Part shown: positions 34,306-46,536 of the stretch, one piece after another | Numbering within the stretch: the first letter of the stretch is position 1 | Layout of the letters: each line of letters starts with the position of its first letter | Source: Corallium rubrum | Lineage: Eukaryota; Cnidaria; Anthozoa; Scleralcyonacea; Coralliidae | NCBI GenBank assembly: GCA_964035015.1 | Contig: OZ035998.1 | Span: forward strand, 16,040,179-16,104,178 | DNA length: 64,000 bases | Direction of reading: 5' to 3' | The notes under the pieces: model-generated | Databases searched by the model: none | Seen by the model: only the letters and a program-made list of their open reading frames with translations | What the model was told of the DNA's origin: nothing | Position numbers and translations under genes: made by a program

Positions 34306-34778
34306 AGTGCCTATAAACTCAAAAGTGAATACTTGGACGCCATAGAGGCATATAGTGCCTATAAAGTGAATACTTGGATGCCAAAATATTTTCTGACTTG
34401 AATTTTTATTTGTTGTTATACTGAAGTTTGTATTTCCAAAATGGTAATGAGGATGACGTCAATGTAGGCATTTGGGTGTGTTTTTTTTCCTTTCCTTATG
34501 ATAAACCGTTTGAAGATTTTAATGAAAAAAATGATAAAATACAGAATATACTATTCAAGTATTCCATTAACATGTGAATTGGGTAATATTTCTGCTGTAA
34601 CAGAACACTGCGAAAGCAAATTATGCCTACACAGACGTCACTCTCATTACCATTTTGGAAATACAAACCTCAATATCACAACAAACAACACTTCAAATCA
34701 AAAATTATTTTGGCATTCAACTATACACATTAAATAGAATCTATATGCAATAATATCATATTTGGGTTTATAAGCACT
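34306..34778. mobile_element. TTAA-flanked inverted-repeat MITE, copy 2
   Basis: TTAA lies at 34302-34305 and 34779-34782. It aligns with 27876-28328 (ATGGTAATGAGGATGACGTC, TTGGCATTCAACTATACACA). The left end has an internal duplication of AGTGCCTATAAA and AGTGAATACTTGGA. Confidence 0.8.
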
Positions 34779-34787
34779 TTAAACGCA

Positions 34788-35325
<538 letters not shown>

Positions 35326-36529
35326 TTCTTTCTCTTTCTCTCTCAAGTTTACATATCAGAATCACATCAACATAAATACTCAGACCTGCCAACCCCATAC
35401 AGGACTCACAGAACTAATTTCGCCCGCGCGCAACATCCCTTTATCGGAAAATAAAACTTAAAATAGTAATGCTTCATGTTAGATCCACACTTTGAAATTT
35501 TATAAGATATGTATGGTAGTTTTTAGCAGTGCTGACCTAACATTACCCAAATCCTAACCCCAAACGTGCCAAAACATAACGTAGTTACGTTTAAAATTAC
35601 AATTAATGCTGGATGCAAATAAAAACGTGCTCGATATTAACTTTACGAAAAACGGCAATTATTACAACAGGCTTCAACTGGCCATTGCGCATCAATGGCT
35701 GAGTACTGTAGAACAATACATGGCTACCCATGGTTTTTCATTTATTTATCAACATTTGTATCTAACTGATACCGGAGAAACAACAATAGGACTCAAGGTC
35801 CCTTATAAGGTTGTTCTCCCAAAATCCAATTGTTGATTTTACAGAGGGGGAATAACCGGAGAACCTGGAGGAAATCCCTGGAGAGGAAAGCACAGGAGAG
35901 ATCACTGACCCTGCGGGTCCTCGATACTTTTGTATTACGTGAAGTGTCTCCAATTGAAATAGGTCTTCCAACGGCATAAAGTAGCCCGAAGTGTTGGCGT
36001 CACACGCCGATAACTCTTTTGAAGCAAAAAAATGCTTTGAGAAAGACGTTTACACAGAAATTTAATTATTTTTTAAAGTAAAAGGTTCAAAGACATTCAA
36101 ATACATGTAAATTATGGCGTGAAACAAAGGTTCCGTGGAAAATTCCAAGCTTTTTTCTTTGCCGTGTTTGCCGTTGTCGAATGAAGCAAGCTCAAAATGG
36201 ACAGTTAAAACATCTTCCCGAACACAAAGAAACTCAAGAAACACACAAATACAATATAAAACCATTCAGAATTATCCTTTAAAAAGAAACCTATAAATAT
36301 GTCTGGTTTTTTTGCACTTTTTGCTTACCCACAATCATTTTTGACTTTCAAAATGTTTGTTAACTCTCAGCTCGTTTTTTTTTTTTTTGTAAATTTGGTC
36401 CCATGCCCTTTTTAATCTCATAAGACACGGTTAACCAAAAGCTGCCCTGTGATTGGTCAATTTCCGGCTAAGACCTAACAAGATGGTGCTTGATGGCGTG
36501 TATTTGGGCCATTTTTTCGTAGGGCACCC

Positions 36530-36658
36530 GCAGTCCAGTTATATAGAGGTCAGTGCGAGAGATCAACTCACATGAGTTCGAAGCTCAAGCCCGTGACAAG
36601 GTTTGTCCCAAGCGGTCACTCATCCAAGCACTAACCCCGACCAGTCGAGCTTAACTCT
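36530..36658 (-). repeat. 5S rRNA-like fragment beside a border element
   Basis: Reading on the minus strand, 36658-36604 gives AGAGTTAAGCTCGACTGG, TCGGGGTTAGTGCTTGGATG and AGTGACCGCTTGGGACA. This parallels the 5S rRNA internal control region and 3' part. The border motif CAGTCCAGTTATATAGAGGTC lies at about 36531-36551. A true gene would need the 5' third, which is absent. Confidence 0.6.
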
Positions 36659-36840
36659 AGGATCGATTTAACTGGCCATTGGCCATTGTGCTATTTTGCC
36701 TCGAGGGAAGCACGGGTGGCGAAGAGTTGCCTCTCATCCCTGAGATTCATGAATCTCAGGGATGAGAGGCAACTCTTCGCCACCCGTGCTTCCCTCGAGG
36801 CAAAATGGCACAATGGCCAATGGCCAGTTAAATCGATCCT
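36659..36840. repeat. 182 bp near-perfect palindrome without spacer
   Basis: It is symmetric about 36749/36750 (ATTCA/TGAAT). Each arm is 91 bp with a single mismatched pair (CTATTTTGCC versus GGCAAAATGG). It runs from AGGATCGATTTAACTGGCC to its complement. It could extrude as a cruciform or fold as an RNA hairpin. It starts right at the edge of the 5S-like fragment. Confidence 0.93.
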
Positions 36841-36909
36841 GTATTACAATGCTAAACATACTGCAGTGTATACTACTTAAAATTTAGAACCAAAAATAAA
36901 ACGACTTAC

Positions 36910-37310
36910 TATAAAATCCAATGTGACCAACCGTATGCCCAAAACTCAGATAAGCAATGAGCAGTGCCACTAGTTTATGAAACATGATGTGGTCATCAAT
37001 TGGCAAGAATACGCGCAGCCATGTTGATCTCAACCACGTTAGGTACATCTTTAGCATCAATACCAAAACAAAAGTGCAGTTTAGATTTAAACACATTCCA
37101 TGAATCCTGGCAAGTATAACATAAACACCTTCGCAACGACGTTCATATCCAACCCACACCATTAAAGCGACATTGATCAGGAAATAGAAGAAACCAAAAG
37201 AGACACGTTCCGGATTGTTGCGCACGTAGCTCAATGTGAAATATTTTGGAATGTAACTTGAAATGGTCTTTTTCTTTGGTTCATTTGGCGGTGTTAACCA
37301 TTTACCAGCA
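36910..37310 (-). CDS. NOX5: Gene B exon 8 (membrane helices 1-3)
   Basis: 401 nt; the first base completes Ser322, 133 codons follow (323-455), and one base is left over. The order is a Lys-rich stretch (PKKK), helix 1 at about 358-377, CLNLNCTFVLVLMLKMYLTW (helix 2), the DDHIMFHKL motif, and helix 3 with H433, H447 and H451. H433 and H447 sit 14 apart, as do the proximal and distal heme ligands of NOX. The acceptor is ACTCTTTTTAG-like and the donor TATA/GTAAGT. Confidence 0.95.
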
Positions 37311-37426
37311 CTAAAAAGAGATGAAGAGAATCTTTTAACTAACAGCGCATGATACGGAAAAAACAATAAACATGCAATGATGCAGACTAAATTCAATACA
37401 GTATAGAGCAGACTTAAATGATATTG

Positions 37427-37512
37427 GCAATAAAAATGAAGTTTGTCAAATTTGAAAGAATTTGTAATAGAAGACCTTTTACAACTTTTTTTGTATCTTT
37501 CTTCGTTTTTAG
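37427..37512 (-). repeat. Partial copy of the 18685-19127 element
   Basis: It carries TGGCAATAAAAATGAAGTTT and ACTTTTTTTGTATCTTTCTT, the end sequence of that family. Confidence 0.55.
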
Positions 37513-39141
37513 TGCAAAGTTTCGCAGAAACTTTGCAGTATTGTGATGGTGGCGAAAATTCACACGATACATACATACATACATACATACATACATAGTG
37601 TAAACTTTTCCGGGGGGTGTGCCAAGTTTAGCGACATATAAGTTGTCGTGCTTGGATGAATAATATCGTTGTCAATAGGTACTTTAAAGAGTTTCACTGA
37701 TAACTAAGACAATTCAGTAAAGTATCTGTGGATATCTCTTGAAAGACTTAAGTCAAATATTACATTTTAATCTTGAAGTATGTCGAGTCTAAAATCAGAA
37801 TATAATGTTTTCCTCTGGGTGTTTCCCCCCCGGTTTATGTAGAAATCTTACTGCGCACGCGCGAAACTAAATTTTACAAAAGTGAATACCATATAATGGC
37901 GGGGACACAAGAAGGTGCGACCGACAAGCGATTAATAGAGAGGAGGCGATGAATTTTCTTGTCAAAATAAGGACTATGTGGTCTAATTAAATATGGTCTG
38001 AGCGAAAGGATTATATTGTCACATGTATTTCGAGGTAAGCGTATGTTCAGTAGTTTTTATTAGTTTATATTTCACTGTTGACGAATCGCGCCCAGCCGCC
38101 CAACTGCTAATTTTGAAATTTATTGAGTCAAACTAGAGATTTTCCTAAGGGTGGTATGATATTAGCCGCTCAGGTATGATGAACGAAGGGCGCTGAGTGC
38201 ATAAACTTTCTTAGACGATAAACTCAGTACAATCATCGTCTTTTGTTTTGGTCGCTTGTGCTGCCGTGTTTAACACAATTCATCTTTTTTTCGCCTCTTC
38301 ACGGTTTGGTGATTTCCAAATACTTTATATACACAACTATATTTTCATACTATTAAGGCCTACGACAATTGCCTCAGACAAAATTACAAGTCACAAACGA
38401 CGTGTTTCCCATAACGCAGATACGCCGTATCATAGATTCGTAGTCCAGTTTATTTTGTGTCGATTCTCAAGACTGCCGTAGTTAGTTTTTCTTTGCCGAC
38501 ATATAAAAGTAATGTGTATTAAATCACCGCTTGAGAAGTCGGCTGTTTGCATAATTGCATCATCGCTGTACCTTTATAGTATAAATATCATACGACATTT
38601 AATGGCTGGTTACAGACGGCGTATTTTTTTATGAAATTTCAATTCGCAGTCGAGTTTAACATATAGCCGACTCGCCTTCTTTTGTTTTTATGTCAAGATA
38701 CCTCGGGCTCAGTGAAAGTCAGCTCTAGTAAAGCAGCCGCCAGCCGAGTACCAGACTTTGAATCCTTTATCAATTCGCGTAATAGATTTAAACAAAAACA
38801 AATATTTTATAATAACAGAATAGTCGGAGGTCAAATGAGTTGTTTACGTGTCATTGATACGACCGGATATGAGAGATGAAATCATGTGAGGCATATGACG
38901 CCTAGCAACGGGAACGTTCTTTGATGTGATTGGCTGTCTAAATACGGAAATGAGTTTTTTGGTCACATGATATGCTGTTGTTTTGCACGTTTTCTTTCTT
39001 TTCGACGAGGTATTCGAGAAGGGAAGTTATGTGTGTGTTCTCTGCGACTTTTTAGAGTCCTGCGACTCTTTACAATCCTGCGACTCGCCAGGAAGCTTCA
39101 GTTGGTAGCGAAATGCGAGTAGATGGCCAATGTGTCATCGA

Positions 39142-39273
39142 CACAAAGTTCAGTTGCCACGTTAGCACTTTAGGTGCAAAAGGCGATCAGATGTCAACGA
39201 ACATTGCCACAACGTTCAGTCGCCACGTTAGCATTTCAGATGCGAAAGGTGACGAAGTGTCAACGTGCACCGA
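39142..39273 (+). repeat. Two 66 bp direct repeats inside an open frame
   Basis: Units 39142-39207 and 39208-39273 are in register (TTCAGTTGCCACGTTAGCA versus TTCAGTCGCCACGTTAGCA; AAAGGTGACGAAGTGTCAAC in the second). They lie in a frame starting at an ATG (39113) and reaching a GTGAGC donor-like site at 39308. The 22-residue repeat reads F-S-x-H-V-S...A-K-G-D. It matches no family I recognise; coding status is unproven. Confidence 0.4.
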
Positions 39274-39394
39274 CACAGACCCAAAAGTTCACGGGTCTAT
39301 CACAACGGTGAGCAATTGTGAACTCTATCAAAATCTAACAAATACTTATCAAAATCTACGAAACTTTGCACTATCCTTGGGTTCTAGTTAAAAT

Positions 39395-39775
39395 ATTTCA
39401 GTTTGTTTGATATGTAAATTAGATGATCTCTGACGTCAGGAGCAGAGTACAGTATTTTCATACATTACAAAATCACTTACACCTCTGATTGCTCAACATA
39501 AAATGTTCAGTGTCACAAGGCGTTTTGATGTGCATAGTTTTAAGTAATTTCGTTAAACAAACTTAGAGATATAACTGATTTTGCCAGGTGTGGAAATACT
39601 GCACCCTGCTCCTGACGTCAGAGACCATCTAATTTACATATCAAACAAACTGGAATATCTTGAAAACGAAGAAAGATAAAAAAAAGTTATAAAAGATCTT
39701 CCATTGCATTTTAAGAGTTCTTTCATATTAGACATTCACAAACTTCATTTTTATTGCCAATGTCCTTTAAGTGAA
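39395..39775. mobile_element. Copy 2 of the 18685-19127 element
   Basis: It shares CACTGCACCCTGCTCCTG, ACTTAGAGATATAACTGATT and the end ATTGCCAATGTCCTTTAA. It has two facing copies of AGCAGAGTACAGTATT- and CACCCTGCTCCTGACG-type sequence. Confidence 0.6.
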
Positions 39776-40029
39776 ATAGTGTTCTCAAACTCATTAATAA
39801 TTCATGAACCAAAAACAAAAGAAATTAATGTTTAATCAGTGCTTTGAAATCGGAGGAAAAGTACTAGTACTTTGAAATAATGCAAACTAGATTTTCAAAG
39901 TCTTTGGACTTTGAAATAAGGCAAATTATAGTACGTTTCAGAGGTATCTTCGGAGTTTTGAGTTTGAGAAGTCAGTTCAATCGACGTCGGACTTCACTGG
40001 GATTACAAAGTCCTCGTGCACTAAAAAGG

Positions 40030-40545
40030 CTCCAACCTCGTCCCCAGGGCATTTTGCCTCCACGTTGGGAGGTCGGCGAAAATGGCCCTGGCATCGGCTG
40101 GTCGATTCTATAATCGGATTGGCCGGTTTAAAAACTTGATTAATTCAGATACAGTGTAATTTATTCATCAAAATATGAATTGCAATAAATCCACTCTGCG
40201 AAGTTCATCCAAAGAATTGTAACGATAGCTTTGGTTAAAGTCAAGAACAACATCTTCCCGACATTTAAATGTATCCTGCATGGATAATCGTGGGGAGTAT
40301 CATGATGAATAATGCTAGCCAGTTGCATTTATGATAAAGGTTCACATGAGTGATTCGGCAGAGCGTTAAATATTTCTTATTTATTATTCATGTATACGTA
40401 TTATACAAAAACGAAACACAAAGACCGCATAAATTTTCTTGCCAAAACACCCCAAAATTCTGGGTGTCACGTGACCAGCCGATGCCAGGGCCATTTTTGC
40501 CGACTCCCAACGTGGAGGCAAAATGCCCTGGGGACGAGGTTGAAA
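40030..40545. repeat. Inverted pair of 85 bp copies
   Basis: AACCTCGTCCCCAGGGCATT (40032) and GGGACGAGGTTG (40532) bound matching inverted arms that also share CCAACGTGGAGGCAAAATG. The spacer is about 350 bp. Confidence 0.65.
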
Positions 40546-41029
40546 AGGCTCCCCTTTGGCTCGCCTTTTCAAAAAGCACTCGGACTTTGAAATCCCGGTA
40601 AAGTCCTCCGTCTCGTATTTGAACTATAATTTAAACTGCCGAGATTTAGTTTGTTCTACAATAATCAGCTATTTTGTTAAAAATATCAAAGTCCAGCCAA
40701 TTACTGTGAAAAAGCCCATAACATTGAAGAAATGGAAAATGAAAATATTTATTGAACTAACGTTTCGTCGCTAATCTAATGCAACATCTTCCGAGTGATT
40801 AAATTATTACAAATACAAAGGCTTTATATACTTATATAAGGTTACTCAAACAACAAGTATAAAATTACAAAAAAACTGTTAAAATTTGAAATTACAAATA
40901 ATGGTTAAGAATTTGAAAATTTTATATTTTTGATATTGTTAACAAAATTAGGTTTTCCACCTGGAATCTCTATCTCGTTAATCAGCCATTGTTCTATGGC
41001 AAAATACCACAATGGTCAGTCCAAACCTG

Positions 41030-42460
41030 ATTAGTTTTAATAATGAAATACTGACGTTTCGAGCGGAGCTCTTCATCAGAGTAAAATGTGTAAATCAGAT
41101 TCGTATAGGTAATAGCATGGTTTCGAGTGCAATTTGGAAAAAACATGCACAAGTGAGTTTTTCAAAGACTATCAAAATTGCACGAGTCCGAAGGACGAGT
41201 GCTATTTGAGGTCTTTGAAAGACTCACGAGTGCGTGTTTTTTCAAAATTGCACTCGAAACCATGCTATTACTTATTTTATAATATACATGAAAATGTTAG
41301 ACAAAATGTTCTTCCAGCTACGAAGTTAGGGGCGACTTCCATACTCATTTTGCCACGCAAAACGTCAAACTGACGTTTTGACTGGGTGGGTGGGTTATTT
41401 AGAGACGGTTTGACGTTTTGCGTGGCAGTTTGAATTTGCAAGAGAAGAAAGAGAAGAGATGAGAAAATGGTTTTTAATAACCTGTGTTAAAACGCTTTAA
41501 GACGTCAGAATGAGGTAACATGAGGTATCCCCTATTAAACATATACCGCTGTACTAAACTTTGTGGTCTCATGTGTTCGCTGCTGTACGATACGCTCTTG
41601 TGAAAGACAGCAACTGAAGGTAATTTATTTATCATAAATCCTTTGTAATCCGTCATGCATATCGCTTTATGAATATTCTAAATCATATTAGTTTTATTTT
41701 AACACAATGTTCTGGTGCAGCGAGCATGAAAAACTCAAGCCAACTGTAGCGACTAGCAAACAAAACCTGACACCACGAAACGTTCATGGTTGAGTTTTAA
41801 TACATGGAAAATGAACTTGAAACATGAAATTTTTTTAGTTAATATTATATTCATATACACACTTGACGTTTTCAGCACTGGGTGGGTGGGTCATGGCGAA
41901 AACGTCAGTTTGACGTTTTGCGTGGCAAAATGAGTATGGAAGTCGCCCCTTACATACCACTCATTGCTCCACTTCTCGAAGCTTTAATGGTTGAAAACTG
42001 CTTCATTTTGTTCACTAAATACGTCAAACGTTTTACTCATAGCATCTAACCTTTCTAGTCTTCTTGTAGGAACTTTTATGACAATATTAAAGCAAAATTC
42101 ACTGTGTATTTCATCGAAATGTTCTTCGACAACTTTATGTTTTGGTCGCCATATTGGATTTTCTCGTGAAGGAAAAACCATCCTTCAAAATCCGCATAGG
42201 CATTTCATTGGCTTTCCGGTAGATTCCGGTTGTTTATTAGCCAATCAGAATGCTTAATACTCATTGAAATTTGCACTGTATTACACCTTTTCTGCACTGT
42301 ATTACATTGAAATTGCACTCCTCTCGACCAATCAGGATGCAGTAATTTTGTCATGTATATTATTAAAACGTGTAATAAAATGTAACATTTTACTCTGATG
42401 AAGGGCTCCTCCGCTCGAAACATAAGTATTTCGTTATCAAAATTATAATATTCGCAGTTT
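41030..42460. repeat. Nested fold-back elements
   Basis: The outer arms at 41030-41090 and 42376-42450 carry CTGATGAAG...GCTCGAAAC cores. Inside is a unit (41330-41953) whose ends read GGGGCGACTTCCATACTCAT and ATGAGTATGGAAGTCGCCCC, with GACGTTTTGCGTGGCA repeats. A separate hairpin at 41120-41275 starts ATAGCATGGTTTCGAGTGC. It is non-coding. Confidence 0.65.
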
Positions 42461-42685
42461 ACCACCTTTTCACTTTGCTTTATCCAAAGTACACTGCTGC
42501 ACCGCACTCTACCTTTTTTGTAATACAGTATAACGAACTTATTTAATAAATTACTGATAAATAAATTATTTATCATGTGATGTTATTAAAGTCACACTGT
42601 GTAACAGTAAGCATCGTAAAGTACCACATATACCATATTTAAAAGTACAAAACAAGTTAATATGAAATAACTATACACATGTCCA

Positions 42686-43069
42686 TGTCCACAGTAATCC
42701 GTTTTCAAACGAAAATGGAAACTTTTGATACGGTTAGGCCTTTTGTCCACACTAATTCGGCGTCTTCCGTGACCGAAAACGGAGAGTTTCGAAAACGCTC
42801 TCCAGAGTGGAGACATCCGAAGACGCCGTTTTTCTGCACCAGTGTGGACGGCAAAAACGAAGCTTTTGGAAAACGATGATGTCATGATTATGTTATCTTG
42901 GTTTTAGTCACCTAGAATTATTCATTCATAACCCTTGTAGATCTTTTTAGCGTTTTACTAAACAGCGAAAACTATTCGAAAACAATAGTGTGAACGGAAA
43001 ACTCTTGATACGTTTTCGATACGAGGTCGCCGTTTTCGTTTGAAAACGGATTAGTGTGGACATAGCCAT
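42686..43069. mobile_element. Fold-back MITE (AATCCGTTTTCAAACG ends), copy 1
   Basis: The ends AATCCGTTTTCAAACGAAAA and TTTTCGTTTGAAAACGGATT are inverted. The internal CCAGAGTGGAGACA and GGCAAAAACGAAGCTTTTGG are shared with the second copy at 50918-51273. Confidence 0.75.
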
Positions 43070-43350
43070 AATTTTGCGACATAAATTACTTGATTCACTA
43101 GTTTTACGTAAGCTACCAAACGAAATCAGTACTACCAATAGAAATCAGATGGTCGTATATTACTTAACAAATAGATCACATGCATTCTTCCGTGCATGTG
43201 TACTGTAATAGATCACACAGAAACACGATACACGAGACAATATCGTGACGCCATCTGTGTATGTGTCATTTAATAGACCAATGAAAACGCACACAGAGTC
43301 ACCTTATTGTTTAAATATAACTAAAACGTAACACACGTTAAAACATATAC

Positions 43351-43561
43351 CTGATTGAAAGGTTTTCTGCAATTCCTGGATAGTTGTCCAAAAAACTGCG
43401 CAGTTCCTCAAAGGAAATAAAACCATTCTTGTCTTTGTCAGATTCTTCAAATAAAACTTCAGTCAGTTCTTCTAACTGTTGTTGGTCAAGACTTAAGCAA
43501 CTCTCTTCAACGCAAGATTGTAACACAGTTCTCATTTCATCTCGGTCCAACTCTCCGTTTC
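43351..43561 (-). CDS. NOX5: Gene B exon 7 (EF hands 7-8)
   Basis: 211 nt; the first two bases complete Gly252, 69 codons follow (253-321), and two bases are left. The loop DIDGNGELDRDE (249-260, spanning the exon 6/7 junction) is a canonical EF hand, as is DKDKNGFISFEE (293-304). MRTVLQSCVEES matches the NOX5 linker between EF hands 3 and 4. The acceptor is TTGTTTCCAG and the donor CAG/GTATAT. Confidence 0.95.
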
Positions 43562-44070
43562 CTGGAAACAATCAATAAATAGAACGTAATTTTGATGCAT
43601 TGCATGTGCCTGACATAAATATAGACCACTTTCATAATGATTCATCTAATAAACTCAGCCCGGTTCATGTAATCACCCCCTAAATAAGCCTTTCTGGCAT
43701 GTTATGAAGCAAAGATTCTTTTGAATTACAGAAACGAGGCGAGAAAGGCTTATTAAGATGCACAAATAAAGTATATTCAAAATAGTGGCCATTATGAATG
43801 TGGTCTAAATCAGGTGATTTTTGCTGTAATTTTTCTCCGACACATGCGATAGAATGATTGACTTATTACGAATTTATCGCACAATTTTAGCAGAGCAAAA
43901 TTAGGTTCAATACTTAAGGCCCGTTTACACAGGCGATGCCCTTATTCGGAGGACATTCCTGATTTTGTCTTCTAATTAAAAAAATTAACGGATACATTGT
44001 ATTCTTACGTGATTTAATTGATCAGTTGCTTAGTTTATAAATGACATGAACCAACATACTAATTACGCAC
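43562..44070 (-). other. Gene B intron 6
   Basis: It contains half of a fold-back repeat related to 51975-52170 (GACACATGCGATAGAATGATT, then GTTTACACAGGCGATGCCC). No gene is seen. Confidence 0.5.
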
Positions 44071-44233
44071 CATCAATATCGTAAACTTTAAACAAAAATT
44101 GCAGCTTCTCAATTTGACTACCATTTGTCAGCGACTCTAAACCTTGACAAAGATCTTTCATAGAAATAGAATCGTTGGTTCCACTCGAGCTTTCGGTATT
44201 AAAAAGAGTAAAAAACCGCTCAGCGAAAAAAGA
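44071..44233 (-). CDS. NOX5: Gene B exon 6 (EF hand 6, start of EF 7)
   Basis: 163 nt, phase 0 start, one base left at the end; 54 codons (198-251). SFFAERFFTLF aligns with the start of NOX5 EF hand 2; the loop FNTESSSGTNDSIS is longer than a canonical loop and probably weak. KLQFLFKVYDID leads into EF hand 7. The donor is GATG/GTGCGT and the acceptor ATTTTTCAG. Confidence 0.94.
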
Positions 44234-44274
44234 CTGAAAAATAAGATGTAAATTAATATATAGTATTAGTACAG

Positions 44275-44324
<50 letters not shown>

Positions 44325-44993
44325 ATGCAAAGAAATAATATATTATTATATGGCACGGATTACTTTTTTATAAAATCACGCGCCGTGATTGGTTGCTGAC
44401 GTGGCGAGATTTCTCTGTAATGCCCGCGGGATTATGAAAATTGTTTAATGCCCTATACGATTGGAAACCCCTAATAAGAAACTTTCATTGCCGAAAAACG
44501 ACAAAATAAATGAAATAAACGACGATGAACATTACAAAAGTAAATTCCAGTATCCAGACGAGAAAGAAACAACAGAAAATAACGCTAGTTAGGTGTTTTG
44601 ACGAAGTTAAAGGAAGCGAAGACCAAGAAATACAAGATTGATTTTGAAATAAAAAGTTCCATATAATAAACTACTTAATGACCTCGACCGTTCGGTCTTT
44701 ATGGTAAAATATTAAACCTCGGTCTTGAATATATTAACGTCGCTATCGCTCGGTCAATAGAGCAAGACCTTGGTTTAATATTTCACGGTAAACACCTCAC
44801 TCTCGGTTATTAAGTAGTTATTACACTGTGTGTATGCTTATTATAATTTTATAACATTTCGTAACGTTTGGAGAGTTTTGTAACTGTTTTGGCCACAAAA
44901 TTAAATTTGCATAAAAAATAAGTTTGTTACAGGCCTAAAGAATAGTGAAGAATAAGTATAATTTTAATGTAACAACAGTATTAGTATCTTTAC
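44234..44993 (-). repeat. Gene B intron 5 with AT run and palindrome
   Basis: An AT run lies at 44278-44322. A palindrome lies at about 44663-44822, starting AACTACTTAATGACC and ending in TTATTAAGTAGTTATTA. No gene is seen. Confidence 0.6.
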
Positions 44994-45108
44994 CTTTTCA
45001 ATGTGAAGACCTTTCTTAAACTGTTCAAGGGTAATAAGTCGTGATTCGTTACTGTCCACTGAGAATTTTTCTTCAATCCATTCGTACCATTTGGAATCAG
45101 TTGTGGAA
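44994..45108 (-). CDS. NOX5: Gene B exon 5 (EF hand 5)
   Basis: 115 nt; the first base completes Cys159 and 38 codons follow (160-197). KWYEWIEEKFSVDSNESRLI then TLEQFKKGL aligns with the N-terminal EF hand 1 of human NOX5. Loop residues are incomplete, as in other NOX5 EF hand 1 sequences. The donor is AAG/GTAAAG and the acceptor TCGTTTTAG. Confidence 0.94.
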
Positions 45109-45988
45109 CTAAAACGATAAAGACATGCTTGCCGTTTTCAGTAAATTTCTTGCTAGATTTTCAGTTCATACAAAGTTAATCTTCAACATTTTTAAGTTGA
45201 TGAACTTAAGGAGCAGTCGTTATTTATGGGGTTATCTCCTGAGCAATTGTTGACTTTCATAATCTCTTTTCAACGCATATATGCAAACAAATTGTTAGCC
45301 TTCTTCAAAAAGACTTTAAAGTTCAACACTCTTTTCGCAAATATAAAGTTATTAACACAACTTAAAACGTCAAAAACGTTAAGGTTCAGCGCCTTGAAGC
45401 GAAATTCCAAATTTGCCACATTTTACAACGATATACCAAGATAAGTTAAAGTAACCTCCAACGGATTTCCAACTCTAACCAATACCCCGTTTATACCAAA
45501 CAGTTACTCTAACCGACAAAACTCGGTTGCCCAGGACTTAAATTTTTGTAACGATTCCTTCAACTAATCAAAAATGAACATAACTCCTATTTCAATTTTC
45601 AACAACCTGTCCTTTACAATTTTGTTCATCCACCCCCTACTACACTATAGTATAAATATTGACCGCTCTCTTACATTAGATTTGATTTTGAAGTCGTTCA
45701 ATAAACTCAAAGTTCGGATTTTATCATGCAGGTATAAAACACTCGGCTATCCTGCACCTTGGGTGTTTATCATGCAGTACCTAAAAACCTGATAAACACT
45801 TTTGCTCTGTTTTTGGTGTTTTTTTTTGTTTTCTTTTTATTTGTTCCTTTTTTATTTAAACATATTTTGCTCATTTACTAAACAATACCAGAAACTTTCG
45901 CCTAAAACTGCACACACGCAAATATTCATTAATTCACCTTACATGCAACGGCCTACTTGACAATTATGCCAAACGAGTTTTTATTTAC
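45109..45988 (-). other. Gene B intron 4
   Basis: AT-rich, with no recognised repeat or gene over about 880 bp. Confidence 0.6.
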
Positions 45989-46080
45989 CATTCAATTCTG
46001 TCGAGCGCCCCGAGTATTTGGTTTAGACTTATTTCTCCGTCGTTGTTCAAATCCATAAGTTTAAAGATATTGTTCATAAA
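45989..46080 (-). CDS. NOX5: Gene B exon 4 (EF hand 4, canonical)
   Basis: 92 nt, phase 0 start, two bases left; 30 codons (129-158). FMNNIFKLMDLNNDGEISLN contains the full EF loop D-L-N-N-D-G-E-I-S. The donor is AATG/GTAAAT and the acceptor TATTCTTATAG. It is the second half of the second EF-pair module and has no counterpart in human NOX5. Confidence 0.92.
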
Positions 46081-46441
46081 CTATAAGAATAAAAAAGTAG
46101 AAAAATTTAAGTATATATCATCAATAATTCATGAGGAAAACGAAAAGAAAATCCATGTTTAATTAGTGTCTGTATATGTGATACAGATTCCTCTTGATTT
46201 ACATAAACTTTAGCTTTGATTTTCTCGACTTAGACAACGTTTTTTTTTAGAAAAATTATTACGCTAATGAACTTACCAAATCGGATCGTTTTAGATATCA
46301 TTTACAGAATTCGTGGCCGTTCTGTATACCCCGACACAGAACGGCCACTCATTTTGTAAATAGTACATGAGTAGGCAACACGAGTAATTGAATGGGTAAT
46401 TTCGGTTGTTGAGTGCATTGTCCCTATCACTTTTGAGTATA

Positions 46442-46536
<95 letters not shown>

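Larger units (their letters stand above)
37311..43350 (-). other. Gene B intron 7 (6 kb)
   Basis: Contents in order: a partial repeat (37427-37512), an ATAC run (37569-37597), nothing recognisable at about 37620-39000, a 66 bp duplicated segment (39142-39273), an inverted-repeat element (39395-39775), an inverted pair (40030-40115 / 40455-40545), a hairpin at 41120-41275, fold-back elements (41030-42460 and 41330-41953) and a MITE (42686-43069). Confidence 0.6.

Noticed and set aside
37311-37588. Extension of the gene B exon 8 frame upstream
   Set aside because: The frame stays open but crosses the acceptor at 37311-37312 and runs into a dispersed repeat; NOX5 homology begins at SAGKWL.
43384-43578. 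A plus-strand frame over gene B exon 7
   Set aside because: It is the antisense shadow of the two EF hands.
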